Part shown: piece by piece, positions 17,577-25,977 of the stretch
Layout of the letters: each line of letters starts with the position of its first letter
How positions within the stretch are numbered: position 1 is the first letter of the stretch
Position numbers and translations under genes: made by a program
The notes under the pieces: generated by a model
Database searches by the model: none
What the model was told of the DNA's origin: nothing
The model's input: only the letters and a program-made list of their open reading frames with translations
From: Paenibacillus lignilyticus
GTDB taxonomy: Bacteria; Bacillota; Bacilli; Paenibacillales; Paenibacillaceae
Direction of reading: 5' to 3'
Assembly: GCF_017942085.1 (NCBI RefSeq)
Contig: NZ_JAGKSP010000011.1
Location: 1 to 64,000 of the forward strand
DNA length: 64,000 bases

Positions 17577-18341
17577 TTAAATCGTCATTGCCCCAAAGCC
17601 GCCGTCTACGCGAATCAGCGAGCCCGTGACGTAGCCGGAAGCTGCCTCGGAAGCCAGCCAAACGACTGCCCCTTGCAGCTCCTTCGGATCGCCAAAGCGC
17701 TTCATCGGCGTATGGCTCATAATGCTTTCCACCCGCTCCGGCGACAGAATGGCGCGGTTCTGCTCCGCCGGGAAGAACCCCGGTACGATGCCGTTGACAC
17801 GTACGCCATGCGGCGCGAATTCGCGCGCCAGAAATTGCGTCATGCTGTTCACGGCATGCTTCGAAGCCGAATACGTAAACACGCGGGAGAGCGGCGGCCC
17901 CGAAGAGACGGAGCTGATCGTTATGATGCTGCCGCCATGGCCGGCATCGATCATCGATCGGCCGAACACCTGGCAGGCTAACATCACGCTCTTCGCGTTA
18001 ACGTCCATGATGCGGTCCCATTCTTCTTCCGTAATATCAAAGAATGGCGTCGCACTGTTCGTGCCGGCCGCATGCAGCAAGATATCCGCTCGGCCGGCAG
18101 GCGACCAATCCTTGATCTCGCCGAGCACGCGCTCGAGATCCGATTTCACCGCCGCATCCGCCTCAAACAGCGTCGCGCTGCCGGTTTCTATCAGATGCGC
18201 CAGCTTCTCTTCCGCTATTTCCTTGCTGCGGACGACAAGCGCCACATGCGCACCATGGTCGAGCATCGCTTCGGCCATGACACTGCCAAGCGTACTTGTT
18301 CCGCCGATAATGACCGCCGTACGGCCCGTTAAATCAAACAA
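17577..18341 (-). CDS. SDR-family oxidoreductase, probable sugar-acid dehydrogenase
   Basis: A 254-residue short-chain dehydrogenase. Cofactor loop GGTSTLG (about 13-19), catalytic Ser in ITISSVSSG and the YSASK motif (about 159-163) are present, and the C-terminus [12 protein letters not shown] is typical. Its location in a cluster with mannonate dehydratase suggests NAD(P)-linked D-mannonate/fructuronate interconversion, as for B. subtilis YjmF (UxuB type), but the substrate is inferred. The start is TTG 18341 with a weak GGAAG, possibly coupled to upstream transcription. Confidence 0.82.
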   Translation of the reverse strand: MFDLTGRTAVIIGGTSTLGSVMAEAMLDHGAHVALVVRSKEIAEEKLAHLIETGSATLFEADAAVKSDLERVLGEIKDWSPAGRADILLHAAGTNSATPFFDITEEEWDRIMDVNAKSVMLACQVFGRSMIDAGHGGSIITISSVSSGPPLSRVFTYSASKHAVNSMTQFLAREFAPHGVRVNGIVPGFFPAEQNRAILSPERVESIMSHTPMKRFGDPKELQGAVVWLASEAASGYVTGSLIRVDGGFGAMTI

Positions 18342-18392
18342 TGAGCTTCCGATAGGGAACGCCTCCGTATGTGCGGCGGCGCACGCAGGGCT

Positions 18393-19301
18393 TTAGCTTT
18401 CGGCAACGAGCTGGAGCATTCGCTTCCGGTACGTCTCCGGACTTGCCCCGACCGTGGTTTTGAACAATCTGCTGAAATGCGGCAGATGGTGGAACCCTAC
18501 AGCGCGGCACACCTCCGAAACCGATTGCCTGGGCTCGAGCCGAAACATCATTTTGGCCTGATTGATCCGCCGATTATATAAGTATTTGAATACCGTTGTG
18601 CCGGTAACGTCTTTGAAGAGGTTGGACAGGTAAGGTTTCGTCAAATGGAGCGCGCTGGCAATATGATCCAGCGTCACTTCCTCGAGGTAATGATCCTCCA
18701 AGTAAGAAATGACACGCTGCACATGCTGCTCTTTCTGGGAACGATGCTCCCGCTCATATACCGGCTCGCTGCACCAATCCCGTATGAGATGCAGCAGCTC
18801 GATAACACGCATGACAAACCGATTGTAGGCCGTTCGCACGCCCGCCTCGTTCGTCCGCTTATAAAGCTGATCCATCTCCGCGAGCAGCGTTTCAAGCTCT
18901 GCTTGATCCTGCGGGCTTAGGGAAATGCGGATATTGCGCAGCTCGTCGAACGGCTTCAGCAGCATCGCCGCCGTATCCGCTTGAAGCACTTTATGGATGT
19001 AAGCCGGATCCATATGTATGATCGTGCGAATATAAGGCTTATGCGGTGCCGGGTTCGGACAATGAAGCGTCATGCCGTGCATGAGAATCAAATCACCGGG
19101 CTGGAGCGTTATCAGCTTATCACCGATCAAATAATTGCATTCACCCTCCTGAAAATAATACATTTCATAAAAGGCATGTGAATGAAATTGAGCGCCCGGA
19201 TACGGTTCGTCGTTCCGGTACATCAGCTCAATCGGCTGCTGCCATTGCATCGTGAGCGGCACACAGTTCCCCTCCATTTGAGGCGCCTCGTCAGGGCGCA
19301 T
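18393..19301 (-). CDS. AraC-family regulator with N-terminal cupin
   Basis: About 302 residues. The cupin sensor (about 20-110) has HSHAFYEMYYFQEG and PGDLILMHGMTLHCP motifs; the C-terminal AraC DNA-binding domain (about 200-298) has two helix-turn-helices. Such proteins bind a sugar or sugar acid and activate the adjacent operon. ATG 19301 has a poor ribosome binding site. GTG 19262 lies 6 nt after GGAGGGG and is a good alternative start giving 289 residues. It sits between the SDR and the first Gfo/Idh gene in the same direction, so it is likely the local regulator. Confidence 0.86.
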   Translation of the reverse strand: MRPDEAPQMEGNCVPLTMQWQQPIELMYRNDEPYPGAQFHSHAFYEMYYFQEGECNYLIGDKLITLQPGDLILMHGMTLHCPNPAPHKPYIRTIIHMDPAYIHKVLQADTAAMLLKPFDELRNIRISLSPQDQAELETLLAEMDQLYKRTNEAGVRTAYNRFVMRVIELLHLIRDWCSEPVYEREHRSQKEQHVQRVISYLEDHYLEEVTLDHIASALHLTKPYLSNLFKDVTGTTVFKYLYNRRINQAKMMFRLEPRQSVSEVCRAVGFHHLPHFSRLFKTTVGASPETYRKRMLQLVAES

Positions 19302-19351
19302 CCTAATGAAATGATTTTACCATGTCGCACATCACCGTTGTATAGATTCCT

Positions 19352-20437
19352 TTACAAACGGACGGCTTTATTTTGCGCGAGCATGCAAAGCTCCGCCGCC
19401 TTAAAGGCATGTGCCTGCGTCATCGCATTCTCCGTCCGGTTGAGGCAGTCCAGAATCAGCTCGCCGAAATACGGGAATCCAACCTGGCCGCCAACGGAGA
19501 GGTGATGCTCCCCTTCGTGATTGACCAGAAAGACGTGATCGCCGCTCTTATCGCGGGCCACGTCGATATATTTGCGCAGCTCGATATAGCCGTCCGTACC
19601 GAGAATAATCGTCCGCCCGTCGCCCCAAGTGCCAAGCCCGTTCGGCGTTAACCAGTCCACGCGAAAATAATTCGTCGCCCCGTTGTCGCCGATGAGCGTT
19701 GCATCGCCAAAATCCTCCAGCTCCGGGTAGTCCGGGTTGTTGTAGTTGGCTACTTTGCTGCTCGCAACCGTCGCATCCTTGCAGCCTGCGAAGTGCAGAA
19801 ACTGCTCGATCTGATGGCTGCCGATATCGCATAGAATGCCGCCGTACTGTTCCTTGCGGAAAAACCAGTCCGGACGCGATGGCTTGTTCAGCCTGTGCGG
19901 GCCGGTTCCGATGACCTGAACGACACGACCGATGGCGCCTTCCTCCAGCAACTTGCCGGCATAGATCGCACTTTCGTTGTGCAGCCGTTCGCTGTAGTAG
20001 ACCATGTACTTGCGTCCCGTCGCCGCCGCGACTTCTCGCGCTTCGGCGAGCTGCTCCAGCGTGGTGAACGGGGTTTTGTCGGTAAAATAATCTTTGCCGT
20101 GCTTCATGACCGCGACGCCAAGCGGACCACGATCAGATGGAACGGCGGCCGACGCGACCAACTTGACCTGCGGGTCTTCGAGGATCACCTCCGGCGAGGC
20201 GGCAGCTGTCGCCTGCGGGTAGACCTTCAGAAACTGCTCGACCTTAGCCGGATCGCGGTCGTATACCCATTTGAGCGTTGCGCCCGCTTCGAGGAGGCCG
20301 TTCGTCTGACCGTAGATATGGCCGTGATCGAGGCCCATGGCGGCGAATACGAACTCGCCGATGCCGACAACCGGTTCCGGTTTCTTGATCGCTACCGGCG
20401 CATAGTTCATGCCGTCGCTGCGATTAAACCCTGACAT
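19352..20437 (-). CDS. Gfo/Idh/MocA-family oxidoreductase
   Basis: A 361-residue NAD(P)-dependent sugar dehydrogenase of the Gfo/Idh/MocA family. A Rossmann domain occupies about 25-150, with DKTPFTT where the catalytic EKP lysine motif usually lies; the alpha/beta C-terminal domain includes GGILCDIGSHQIEQ, carrying the conserved Asp and His pair. Unlike classical members the first dinucleotide motif is weak (AAMGLDHGHIYG), a trait of the subgroup paired with TIM-barrel epimerases. ATG 20437 lies inside the 3' end of the previous gene (14-nt overlap), showing coupling. Confidence 0.87.
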   Translation of the reverse strand: MSGFNRSDGMNYAPVAIKKPEPVVGIGEFVFAAMGLDHGHIYGQTNGLLEAGATLKWVYDRDPAKVEQFLKVYPQATAAASPEVILEDPQVKLVASAAVPSDRGPLGVAVMKHGKDYFTDKTPFTTLEQLAEAREVAAATGRKYMVYYSERLHNESAIYAGKLLEEGAIGRVVQVIGTGPHRLNKPSRPDWFFRKEQYGGILCDIGSHQIEQFLHFAGCKDATVASSKVANYNNPDYPELEDFGDATLIGDNGATNYFRVDWLTPNGLGTWGDGRTIILGTDGYIELRKYIDVARDKSGDHVFLVNHEGEHHLSVGGQVGFPYFGELILDCLNRTENAMTQAHAFKAAELCMLAQNKAVRL

Positions 20438-21236
20438 CGCCCTTCAGCTCCTCTCCCGTTTGGTAGGCTAACTGCTGCAGCGCGCGGTAGCTGACCTCTA
20501 AGCTCTCGAACGGATCGCCGGGGCATACATCCTGCTCGACGACATACCATTCAACGCCCGTTTCGCGGCAAGCTTCGATGATCGCCGGCCAGTTCAGGTT
20601 GCCTTCGCCGATTTCGGCGAATACCTGCTGGTCGCCCACGATCGCCATATCCTTGAGATGGACGACCTTCATGTCCGCCACCTTCATGATCCAGCTGACA
20701 GGGTCGGCTCCGCCGGCTTGCACCCAGTACGTATCCAGCTCGAAGCTGAATGCGCCGCTCGGGCTGTCCTTGGCATCAAGCAGCCAATCCATGCCCGTCT
20801 TGCCTTCGAACTTCTCGAATTCGAATTTATGATTGTGATAAATGAGTTCCAGTCCGGCTTCCGCCAGCTTATCGCCGATCTCGTTCATGATATCCGCAAA
20901 GGCCGTATAGCCCGCTTTGTCATTCCGGTATTCCGGCGGAATGGAGCCGATGCCGACATACTTGCAGCCCCATGCTTGATGCTCCGCGATAAGCGCATCA
21001 AGATCGTTCAGCAGACGGCCGGTCGGCACGTGAGTGGCGCAGATGGTCAAGCCGTGGCTGTCGCAAATGCGTTTCACATCATCCGGCGCGATAGGTCCGA
21101 TGCCGGAAACTTGCACAGCATCGTAGCCGATGGCTTTGACCCGCTTCAGCGCGGCGTCCAGCTCCTCGGCAGTCTTGCAATAGTCACGGAGCGTGTATAG
21201 CTGTGCAGCGAGTTGCTTCTTATACAAATGGTTCAC
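20424..21236 (-). CDS. Sugar phosphate isomerase/epimerase-like TIM-barrel protein
   Basis: A 270-residue AP-endonuclease-2/xylose-isomerase-like barrel. LAAQLYTLRDYC at the N-terminus and metal-ligand strands YHNHKFEFE, SFELDTYWVQAGG, VVHLKDM and EIGEGNLNW are typical of IolE-like epimerases and dehydratases. GTG 21236 is only 2-3 nt from GAGGGAGA; TTG 21227 has better spacing and may be the true start. It is coupled to the Gfo/Idh gene downstream, implying consecutive steps on one sugar. The exact substrate cannot be read from the sequence. Confidence 0.85.
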   Translation of the reverse strand: MNHLYKKQLAAQLYTLRDYCKTAEELDAALKRVKAIGYDAVQVSGIGPIAPDDVKRICDSHGLTICATHVPTGRLLNDLDALIAEHQAWGCKYVGIGSIPPEYRNDKAGYTAFADIMNEIGDKLAEAGLELIYHNHKFEFEKFEGKTGMDWLLDAKDSPSGAFSFELDTYWVQAGGADPVSWIMKVADMKVVHLKDMAIVGDQQVFAEIGEGNLNWPAIIEACRETGVEWYVVEQDVCPGDPFESLEVSYRALQQLAYQTGEELKGDVRV

Positions 21237-21264
21237 TCTCCCTCATTGGATGAAATGGATCTAT

Positions 21265-22437
21265 TTAGAACGTCCCTGTCAGATCAGCCGGTTTGGTCTC
21301 TGCCGCAGCCGTCGATGGCTTCTGATACGTGGAGCTTGCGATGCGTTTATTCAGCTCCGCTTCATGCAGCGCTTCGTCCAGCGGCAGATCGACCCAGCCG
21401 TCCAGCCAAGTGGACAAATGCATCGCATTGGAGAGCGTTAAGCCTTTGATTCCTTCTTCGCCCGGCGCAACGAGCGGCGTTCCGAGCAGAACGGCGTCCG
21501 TGAAGTTTTGCAAAATGCCTGCATGCTCCGGACTCGGGCCTGAGCTAGGGATATCGATTTTCCAGCATTCCGGCGAAGCGAATGGTTCCGTATTGCGTGC
21601 GTTGAAGGCAGCTTCCTCTTCGCGCAGACGCCAGAACGTCATTTTATCGTTCTCGATGACGATTTTGCCGCGGCTTCCCGAAACTTCAAGGCGATTCGTG
21701 CCCGGCGCATCCGAGGTGGATGTGATGAACACCGCCGTAGCCCCGTTCTCATATTCGGCGTACGCCGTCACGTCGTTCTCGACTTCAATATTCCGGTTCT
21801 TGCCGAATTGGCAGAACGCGCGCATCCGAATCGGCATCATCCCTGTTGTCCATTGCCACAAGTCGAGATTATGCGGGCATTGGTTGATCAGAACGCCGCC
21901 GCCTTCGCCGCCCCACGTTGCACGCCAAGTGCCGGAGTCGTAGTAGGCCTGCGTCCGGTACCAGTTCGTGATGATCCAATTGATGCGGCGGACTTCGCCG
22001 ATCTCGCCGGATTGAATCATTTCGCGCAGCTTCTGATAGAGCGGGTTCATCCGTTGGTTGTAGACGATGCCGAAGGTTTTGCCGCTTGCCGCAGCCGCTT
22101 CATTCATCTCCCGCACCTGTTTGGCGTAGACGCCGGCAGGCTTCTCGATCAAGACATGCATCCCTTTGGCAAAAGCTTCGATCGCTTCCGTAGGATGATC
22201 GTAATGCGGTGTAGCCACGACAACGGCATCGATAAGGCCGGAGTCGATCATCGACTCCGCGTTCTCAAACACCGCGATTTTATCGCCGAATTTCTCTCTG
22301 GCCCAGTCCCGTTTGCTCTCGAAGCCATCGCAAACCGCAGTGAGCACAGCCCCCTTGATTGCACCTGAAGTCAAGATGTTCGCGTGACCTGAGCCCATGT
22401 TTCCGATTCCGATAATCCCGTAGCGCAGCTGTTTCAT
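21265..22437 (-). CDS. Gfo/Idh/MocA-family oxidoreductase
   Basis: A 390-residue dehydrogenase with a canonical dinucleotide motif GIIGIGNMGSGH (about 6-17), the catalytic LIEKPAGVYA (about 90-99) and GGGVLINQCPHNLDLWQW carrying the conserved Asp and His. The C-terminus is extended by a Thr/Ala/Lys-rich tail. ATG 22437 overlaps the preceding gene by 4 nt (ATGA). Together with the second Gfo/Idh gene and two TIM-barrel genes it forms two dehydrogenase/epimerase pairs in one operon. Confidence 0.88.
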   Translation of the reverse strand: MKQLRYGIIGIGNMGSGHANILTSGAIKGAVLTAVCDGFESKRDWAREKFGDKIAVFENAESMIDSGLIDAVVVATPHYDHPTEAIEAFAKGMHVLIEKPAGVYAKQVREMNEAAAASGKTFGIVYNQRMNPLYQKLREMIQSGEIGEVRRINWIITNWYRTQAYYDSGTWRATWGGEGGGVLINQCPHNLDLWQWTTGMMPIRMRAFCQFGKNRNIEVENDVTAYAEYENGATAVFITSTSDAPGTNRLEVSGSRGKIVIENDKMTFWRLREEEAAFNARNTEPFASPECWKIDIPSSGPSPEHAGILQNFTDAVLLGTPLVAPGEEGIKGLTLSNAMHLSTWLDGWVDLPLDEALHEAELNKRIASSTYQKPSTAAAETKPADLTGTF

Positions 22438-23306
22438 TCGATCTCCTCCATCCACGTTTTCATTTGATTGGCATACGTTTGAAGCATCGTTCTTGTATCA
22501 AAGGTAGCGCTGAAATCCTCAACGCCGAACCAGCCGTCATAGCCGACCGCCTTCAGGTCGCGGAGCACTTGTTTCCATGGCACTTGACCATTGGCAATCG
22601 GGCTCCAGCTGCAAGACCATTCTTGCGACTGCAGGGGATCGGACGATTCGGTGCGAGGCGGCTGCCAGCCCGCATTCTTGACATGAACATGCGCCAAATA
22701 CGGACCGAGCAGCTCCATGCCCATTCTATAATTCTCGAAGCCTTCATAAACCATATTGCCGGGATCGTAGAGCACGCCGATGCAATCCGGGTCAAAAGGC
22801 GACACGAGCCGGTGCGCGAGGGATGCGCTTGGCGCGATTGTCACGTGGTGAGCTTCAACCAGCGCTTTGACGCCATAATGGCGAGACAGCTGCTCTACTA
22901 CCTTGAGGTACGCGATCGCTTCCTCATAGAGCTCGTTGTAATTTCGGGTGCGGTTGTAGCCGGGAACGCCGACGCGAATCATGGATGCGCCAAAACGTTT
23001 CGCAAGCCGCATGACCTGTTCGGTGCTTTCGATATCGCCGCATTGGATATAAGGCGTAATGGAAATGGTCTTCATGCCGGAGCGATTCGCCGCTTGCTCG
23101 AAACGGCTGATCTCTTCCTCCTCTGCATGCTGCGAGAGTGTGCAGATATTGTTTCCCCAGAAGGAAGGCGCCTCCTTGCGGAGCTCTGCCGGCGTGTCTT
23201 TGCAGCGCCATTCGATGCCGCCGATACCGGCAGCCGATGCGGCTTCGCATAGCTCCTCCGGCGTGAGATCCGGCGTCGCTACCGTGAATACGGATAATTT
23301 CAGCAT
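22434..23306 (-). CDS. Sugar phosphate isomerase/epimerase-like TIM-barrel protein
   Basis: A 290-residue xylose-isomerase-like barrel. Metal-site strands: VEAHHVTIAP, GVLYDPGNMVYEG, HVHVKNAGW and GWFGVEDFS. ATG 23306 is chosen because the protein family begins LKLSVFTVATPDLTPEE; AAGGAG lies 14 nt upstream, rather far, and the frame stays open to 23348. It lies 11 nt after uxuA and overlaps the following dehydrogenase gene by 4 nt. Confidence 0.85.
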   Translation of the reverse strand: MLKLSVFTVATPDLTPEELCEAASAAGIGGIEWRCKDTPAELRKEAPSFWGNNICTLSQHAEEEEISRFEQAANRSGMKTISITPYIQCGDIESTEQVMRLAKRFGASMIRVGVPGYNRTRNYNELYEEAIAYLKVVEQLSRHYGVKALVEAHHVTIAPSASLAHRLVSPFDPDCIGVLYDPGNMVYEGFENYRMGMELLGPYLAHVHVKNAGWQPPRTESSDPLQSQEWSCSWSPIANGQVPWKQVLRDLKAVGYDGWFGVEDFSATFDTRTMLQTYANQMKTWMEEIE

Positions 23307-23317
23307 ATGGCTTGCGG

Positions 23318-24364
23318 TCAGCTCCTTGTTTTTGAAATCGCTTCCCAAATCCCGTTCAAATACGTGGCACCCAGCGCCCGATCATAGAGTCCATAGCCGG
23401 GACGGCCCTGCTCGCCCCAAATCATTCGGCCGTGATCCGGACGAAGCGGACCGGTAAAGCCGGTTTCGTGCAATGCCTCCAATATCCGCACCATATCGAT
23501 GGAGCCGTCTGACGAGCGGTGCGACGATTCCTGGAAGGAGCGCGGACCGGTACGCAGGATGTTTCTGGTATGGGCAAAATGCAGCTTTCCTTGTGAGCCA
23601 AAATGGCGAATGATCGCGGTTAAATCGTTATCTTCATTGGCGCCGAGCGAGCCGGAACAGAACGTAATGCCGTTCGATGGGCTGTTCACATGTTCGGTCA
23701 GACGCTTCAATTGACTGAAATTGCTTACGATACGCGGCAGACCGAAGATTGGCCAAGGCGGATCGTCGGGGTGAATGGCCATCACAACGCCGGCCTCTTC
23801 GGCAACGGGAATGATGCGCTCCAAGAAATAAGCGAGATTGCTCCAAAGCACGTCCTCCGTTACTTCGGCGTAAGCGTCGATGAGCTGCCCCATCTCTTCC
23901 TTGGTATAGCTTTGATCCCAGCCCGGCAGCGACAAGTCGCCGTTCACCGGATCCATGCGGGAAATCGTTTCGTCCTCGAACGTCAATGTCGTGGACCCAT
24001 CCGGCAGCGCATACGCTAATTGTGAGCGCGTCCAGTCGAACACGGGCATAAAGTTGTAGCAGATGACCGGAACGCCGGCTTCGCCAAGGCGGCGAATCGT
24101 TTGACTGTAATTTTCAATAAGCCGGTCGCGCGAAGGTCGTCCCAGCTTGATGTCTTCATGTACGGGAACGCTCTCAATCACGGCCAACCGCAGCCCTGCG
24201 GCTTCGATCGTTTCTTTCAGTCGGTTGATCGATTCCATCGGCCAAGCTTCACCCACCGGCACATCGTAAAGTGCGGTAACAATCCCGTGAATCCCAGGAA
24301 TTTGGCGGATATTTTGCAACGTGACCGGGTCGTCATTGCCAAACCATCTAAACGTCATTTTCAT
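23318..24364 (-). CDS. uxuA: Mannonate dehydratase
   Basis: A 348-residue UxuA-family enzyme that dehydrates D-mannonate to 2-keto-3-deoxygluconate in hexuronate degradation. Recognisable features: [20 protein letters not shown] at the start, the [12 protein letters not shown] strand, the metal-site region [20 protein letters not shown], and [14 protein letters not shown] and FAHTRN, all UxuA signatures. The start ATG 24364 has GAGGTG 8 nt upstream; the in-frame extension to 24484 runs through the promoter region. It is first in the operon uxuA-TIM-Gfo-TIM-Gfo. uxaC and the KDG kinase are not in this window. Confidence 0.93.
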   Translation of the reverse strand: MKMTFRWFGNDDPVTLQNIRQIPGIHGIVTALYDVPVGEAWPMESINRLKETIEAAGLRLAVIESVPVHEDIKLGRPSRDRLIENYSQTIRRLGEAGVPVICYNFMPVFDWTRSQLAYALPDGSTTLTFEDETISRMDPVNGDLSLPGWDQSYTKEEMGQLIDAYAEVTEDVLWSNLAYFLERIIPVAEEAGVVMAIHPDDPPWPIFGLPRIVSNFSQLKRLTEHVNSPSNGITFCSGSLGANEDNDLTAIIRHFGSQGKLHFAHTRNILRTGPRSFQESSHRSSDGSIDMVRILEALHETGFTGPLRPDHGRMIWGEQGRPGYGLYDRALGATYLNGIWEAISKTRS

Positions 24365-24456
24365 CGTACAGCACCTCTTGAATTCGGTAGATTGGTCGAT
24401 TTCCGCTTGTTGGCATATAGATTCAGCATTATTGTAGCACAGCGCGGTCCAATAGA

Positions 24457-24490
24457 AATCGGCTTTACCGATTACCTTAACCACAGTTAA
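24457..24490. promoter_or_regulatory. Two adjacent palindromes upstream of uxuA (operator candidates)
   Basis: AATCGG-CTTTA-CCGATT (24457-24473) and TTAAC-CACA-GTTAA (24477-24490) are both perfect inverted repeats. They lie 93-126 nt before the uxuA ATG and just upstream of a possible -10 TACAAT (minus, 24437-24432). The spacing suits a GntR-, LacI- or AraC-type regulator. No strong -35 was found. Confidence 0.5.
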
Positions 24491-24543
24491 ATCTAAAGGA
24501 GAAGTACCGCATCTGAGTCAAGCTGGCCGGGACCGGAAACGCA

Positions 24544-24593
24544 AAGAAGCTGCCTGCGAGCAACTTATCGTTGACTCGCAAACAGCTTCTTCC
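24544..24593 (-). terminator. Terminator after the M24 peptidase gene
   Basis: Stem AAGAAGCTG..TGCGAG pairing with CTCGCA..CAGCTTCTT (15 bp with a short internal bulge), ending on the minus strand in CTTCTTTGCG. It separates the transporter operon from uxuA; the T tract is short. Confidence 0.7.
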
Positions 24594-24594
24594 T

Positions 24595-25848
24595 TTAAGG
24601 GATCACGATCAGCCCTTCGGGCGATCTTGTGAGCGGCCGGCAGCCGGTATCGGTGATGAGATAGCTGTTCTCGATGCCGACGACACCGCGTCCCGGGAAT
24701 GTGAATTTCGGCTCTACCGCAAGTGTAATGCCTGCTTCGAGCGGATCGCCGAACCCTTTCGCTAGCACCGGCCACTCATCGACTTCAAGCCCGATGCCAT
24801 GACCGAGAAATTTGACCTGATTGGTGCCATAGCCCATAAAATGATCGGCCAGTCCGGCATCGGCAGCCTGCTTCAACGCCGCTGCATAGATCGATTCGCT
24901 GGAAGTGCCCGGACGCATCAGGACTTCCGATTGGCGAATGATGTGCTCCGCCTGCGCATAGGCTTCCGCCAAATCATCGGGCAAACTGCCGATGACAGCG
25001 GTACGCGTCTGATCGATTATATAGCCATCGATGCAGCAGCCGATATCAATGAGAATCGGCTCCCCTCTGCCGATGGCTTTGCGGCTGGTGCTTTGCGGGA
25101 AAGCCGGCCCGAGGCCGAGACCCCCTGCCGGTCCATCGAACGCACTCGGGACGGCAGCCGCCGCCCCTGATCCGAGCATGCCGGTCGTAATCTCCATGTT
25201 GTAGCTGCGCGTACGCATCAGTCCAATATGACCGCGAATGCGAATTTCGTATTCGATTCGAGCCATCAGTTCTAGCTCCGTAAGGCCTTCCTTAATAATG
25301 CCGACAGCCGCTTCCAATGCTTCCGCGACAACCTGCGCAGCTGCCTCTATCCGGCCTATTTCCCAGGACGACTTCACCATCCGTACTCGGCGAACTAGCG
25401 TAGAACCGTCTACTAACGAGCAATCCCGGCGGCTGCCGGCCAGTACTTCCGCTAGCTTGGCGTAGGTGGATGCCGGCAGCACATCCATCTCCGTTGCAAT
25501 GATCACCCCTTGGGCACTGCTGGTGCCGCCGCCGAATACGGCAGGATGGTCGTGCTCCAGCTGAGCGCGGAATTGGCGCAGCGAGTTCAACGCCCGCACT
25601 TGAACGGCCGACTCCTGTACAGCCCGCTCCATGCTGCGTCTCACATAGAACACTGCCGTCCCTTCAGCCGGGATAAAGGCGTATCCGGCCTGCATCGAGC
25701 CTGTAAAATAATAAAGGTCCACATGCTGCGTGATCAGAGAAGCATGGACGCCCGCTTGTGTCATTAACTGCTGCAGCCGCTTAATGCGCTCCGCGATTTC
25801 GTCATGCTGTACCTGTACCGTTTCTGCCATTCCACTGTTCACCTGCAC
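24595..25848 (-). CDS. M24 family metallopeptidase (Xaa-Pro dipeptidase/creatinase-like)
   Basis: A 417-residue protein with a creatinase N-terminal domain (about 15-150) and a pita-bread M24 domain. All five metal ligands are visible: the two Asp in LIDIGCCIDGYIIDQTRT (11 apart), His in FLGHGIGLEVDEWP, Glu in AVEPKFTFPG and Glu in VGIENSYLIT. It is therefore expected to be an active dinuclear-metal hydrolase acting on an X-Pro dipeptide or a related C-N bond. The start is GTG 25848 with AAGGAGCGG upstream; TTG 25854 is too near. It follows the YesN-type regulator in the transporter operon. Confidence 0.88.
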   Translation of the reverse strand: MQVNSGMAETVQVQHDEIAERIKRLQQLMTQAGVHASLITQHVDLYYFTGSMQAGYAFIPAEGTAVFYVRRSMERAVQESAVQVRALNSLRQFRAQLEHDHPAVFGGGTSSAQGVIIATEMDVLPASTYAKLAEVLAGSRRDCSLVDGSTLVRRVRMVKSSWEIGRIEAAAQVVAEALEAAVGIIKEGLTELELMARIEYEIRIRGHIGLMRTRSYNMEITTGMLGSGAAAAVPSAFDGPAGGLGLGPAFPQSTSRKAIGRGEPILIDIGCCIDGYIIDQTRTAVIGSLPDDLAEAYAQAEHIIRQSEVLMRPGTSSESIYAAALKQAADAGLADHFMGYGTNQVKFLGHGIGLEVDEWPVLAKGFGDPLEAGITLAVEPKFTFPGRGVVGIENSYLITDTGCRPLTRSPEGLIVIP

Positions 25849-25892
25849 TCTCAACCGCTCCTTGCTCCAAGCTTATTTCCTCCATTACAACA

Positions 25893-25939
25893 AAAGAACA
25901 GCGGCTCCGTCAACTTGCCGGAAAGCTCCGCTGTTCTTT
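25893..25939 (-). terminator. Terminator after the response regulator gene
   Basis: Twelve-base stem AAAGAACAGCGG/CCGCTGTTCTTT with a 23-nt loop, followed on the minus strand by TGTTG. Its loop shares GCTCCGTCAAC with the terminator at 33253-33296. Confidence 0.7.
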
Positions 25940-25977
25940 CGATCGTCTGTTTGATTGATGATTGACTATCCGCCGGG

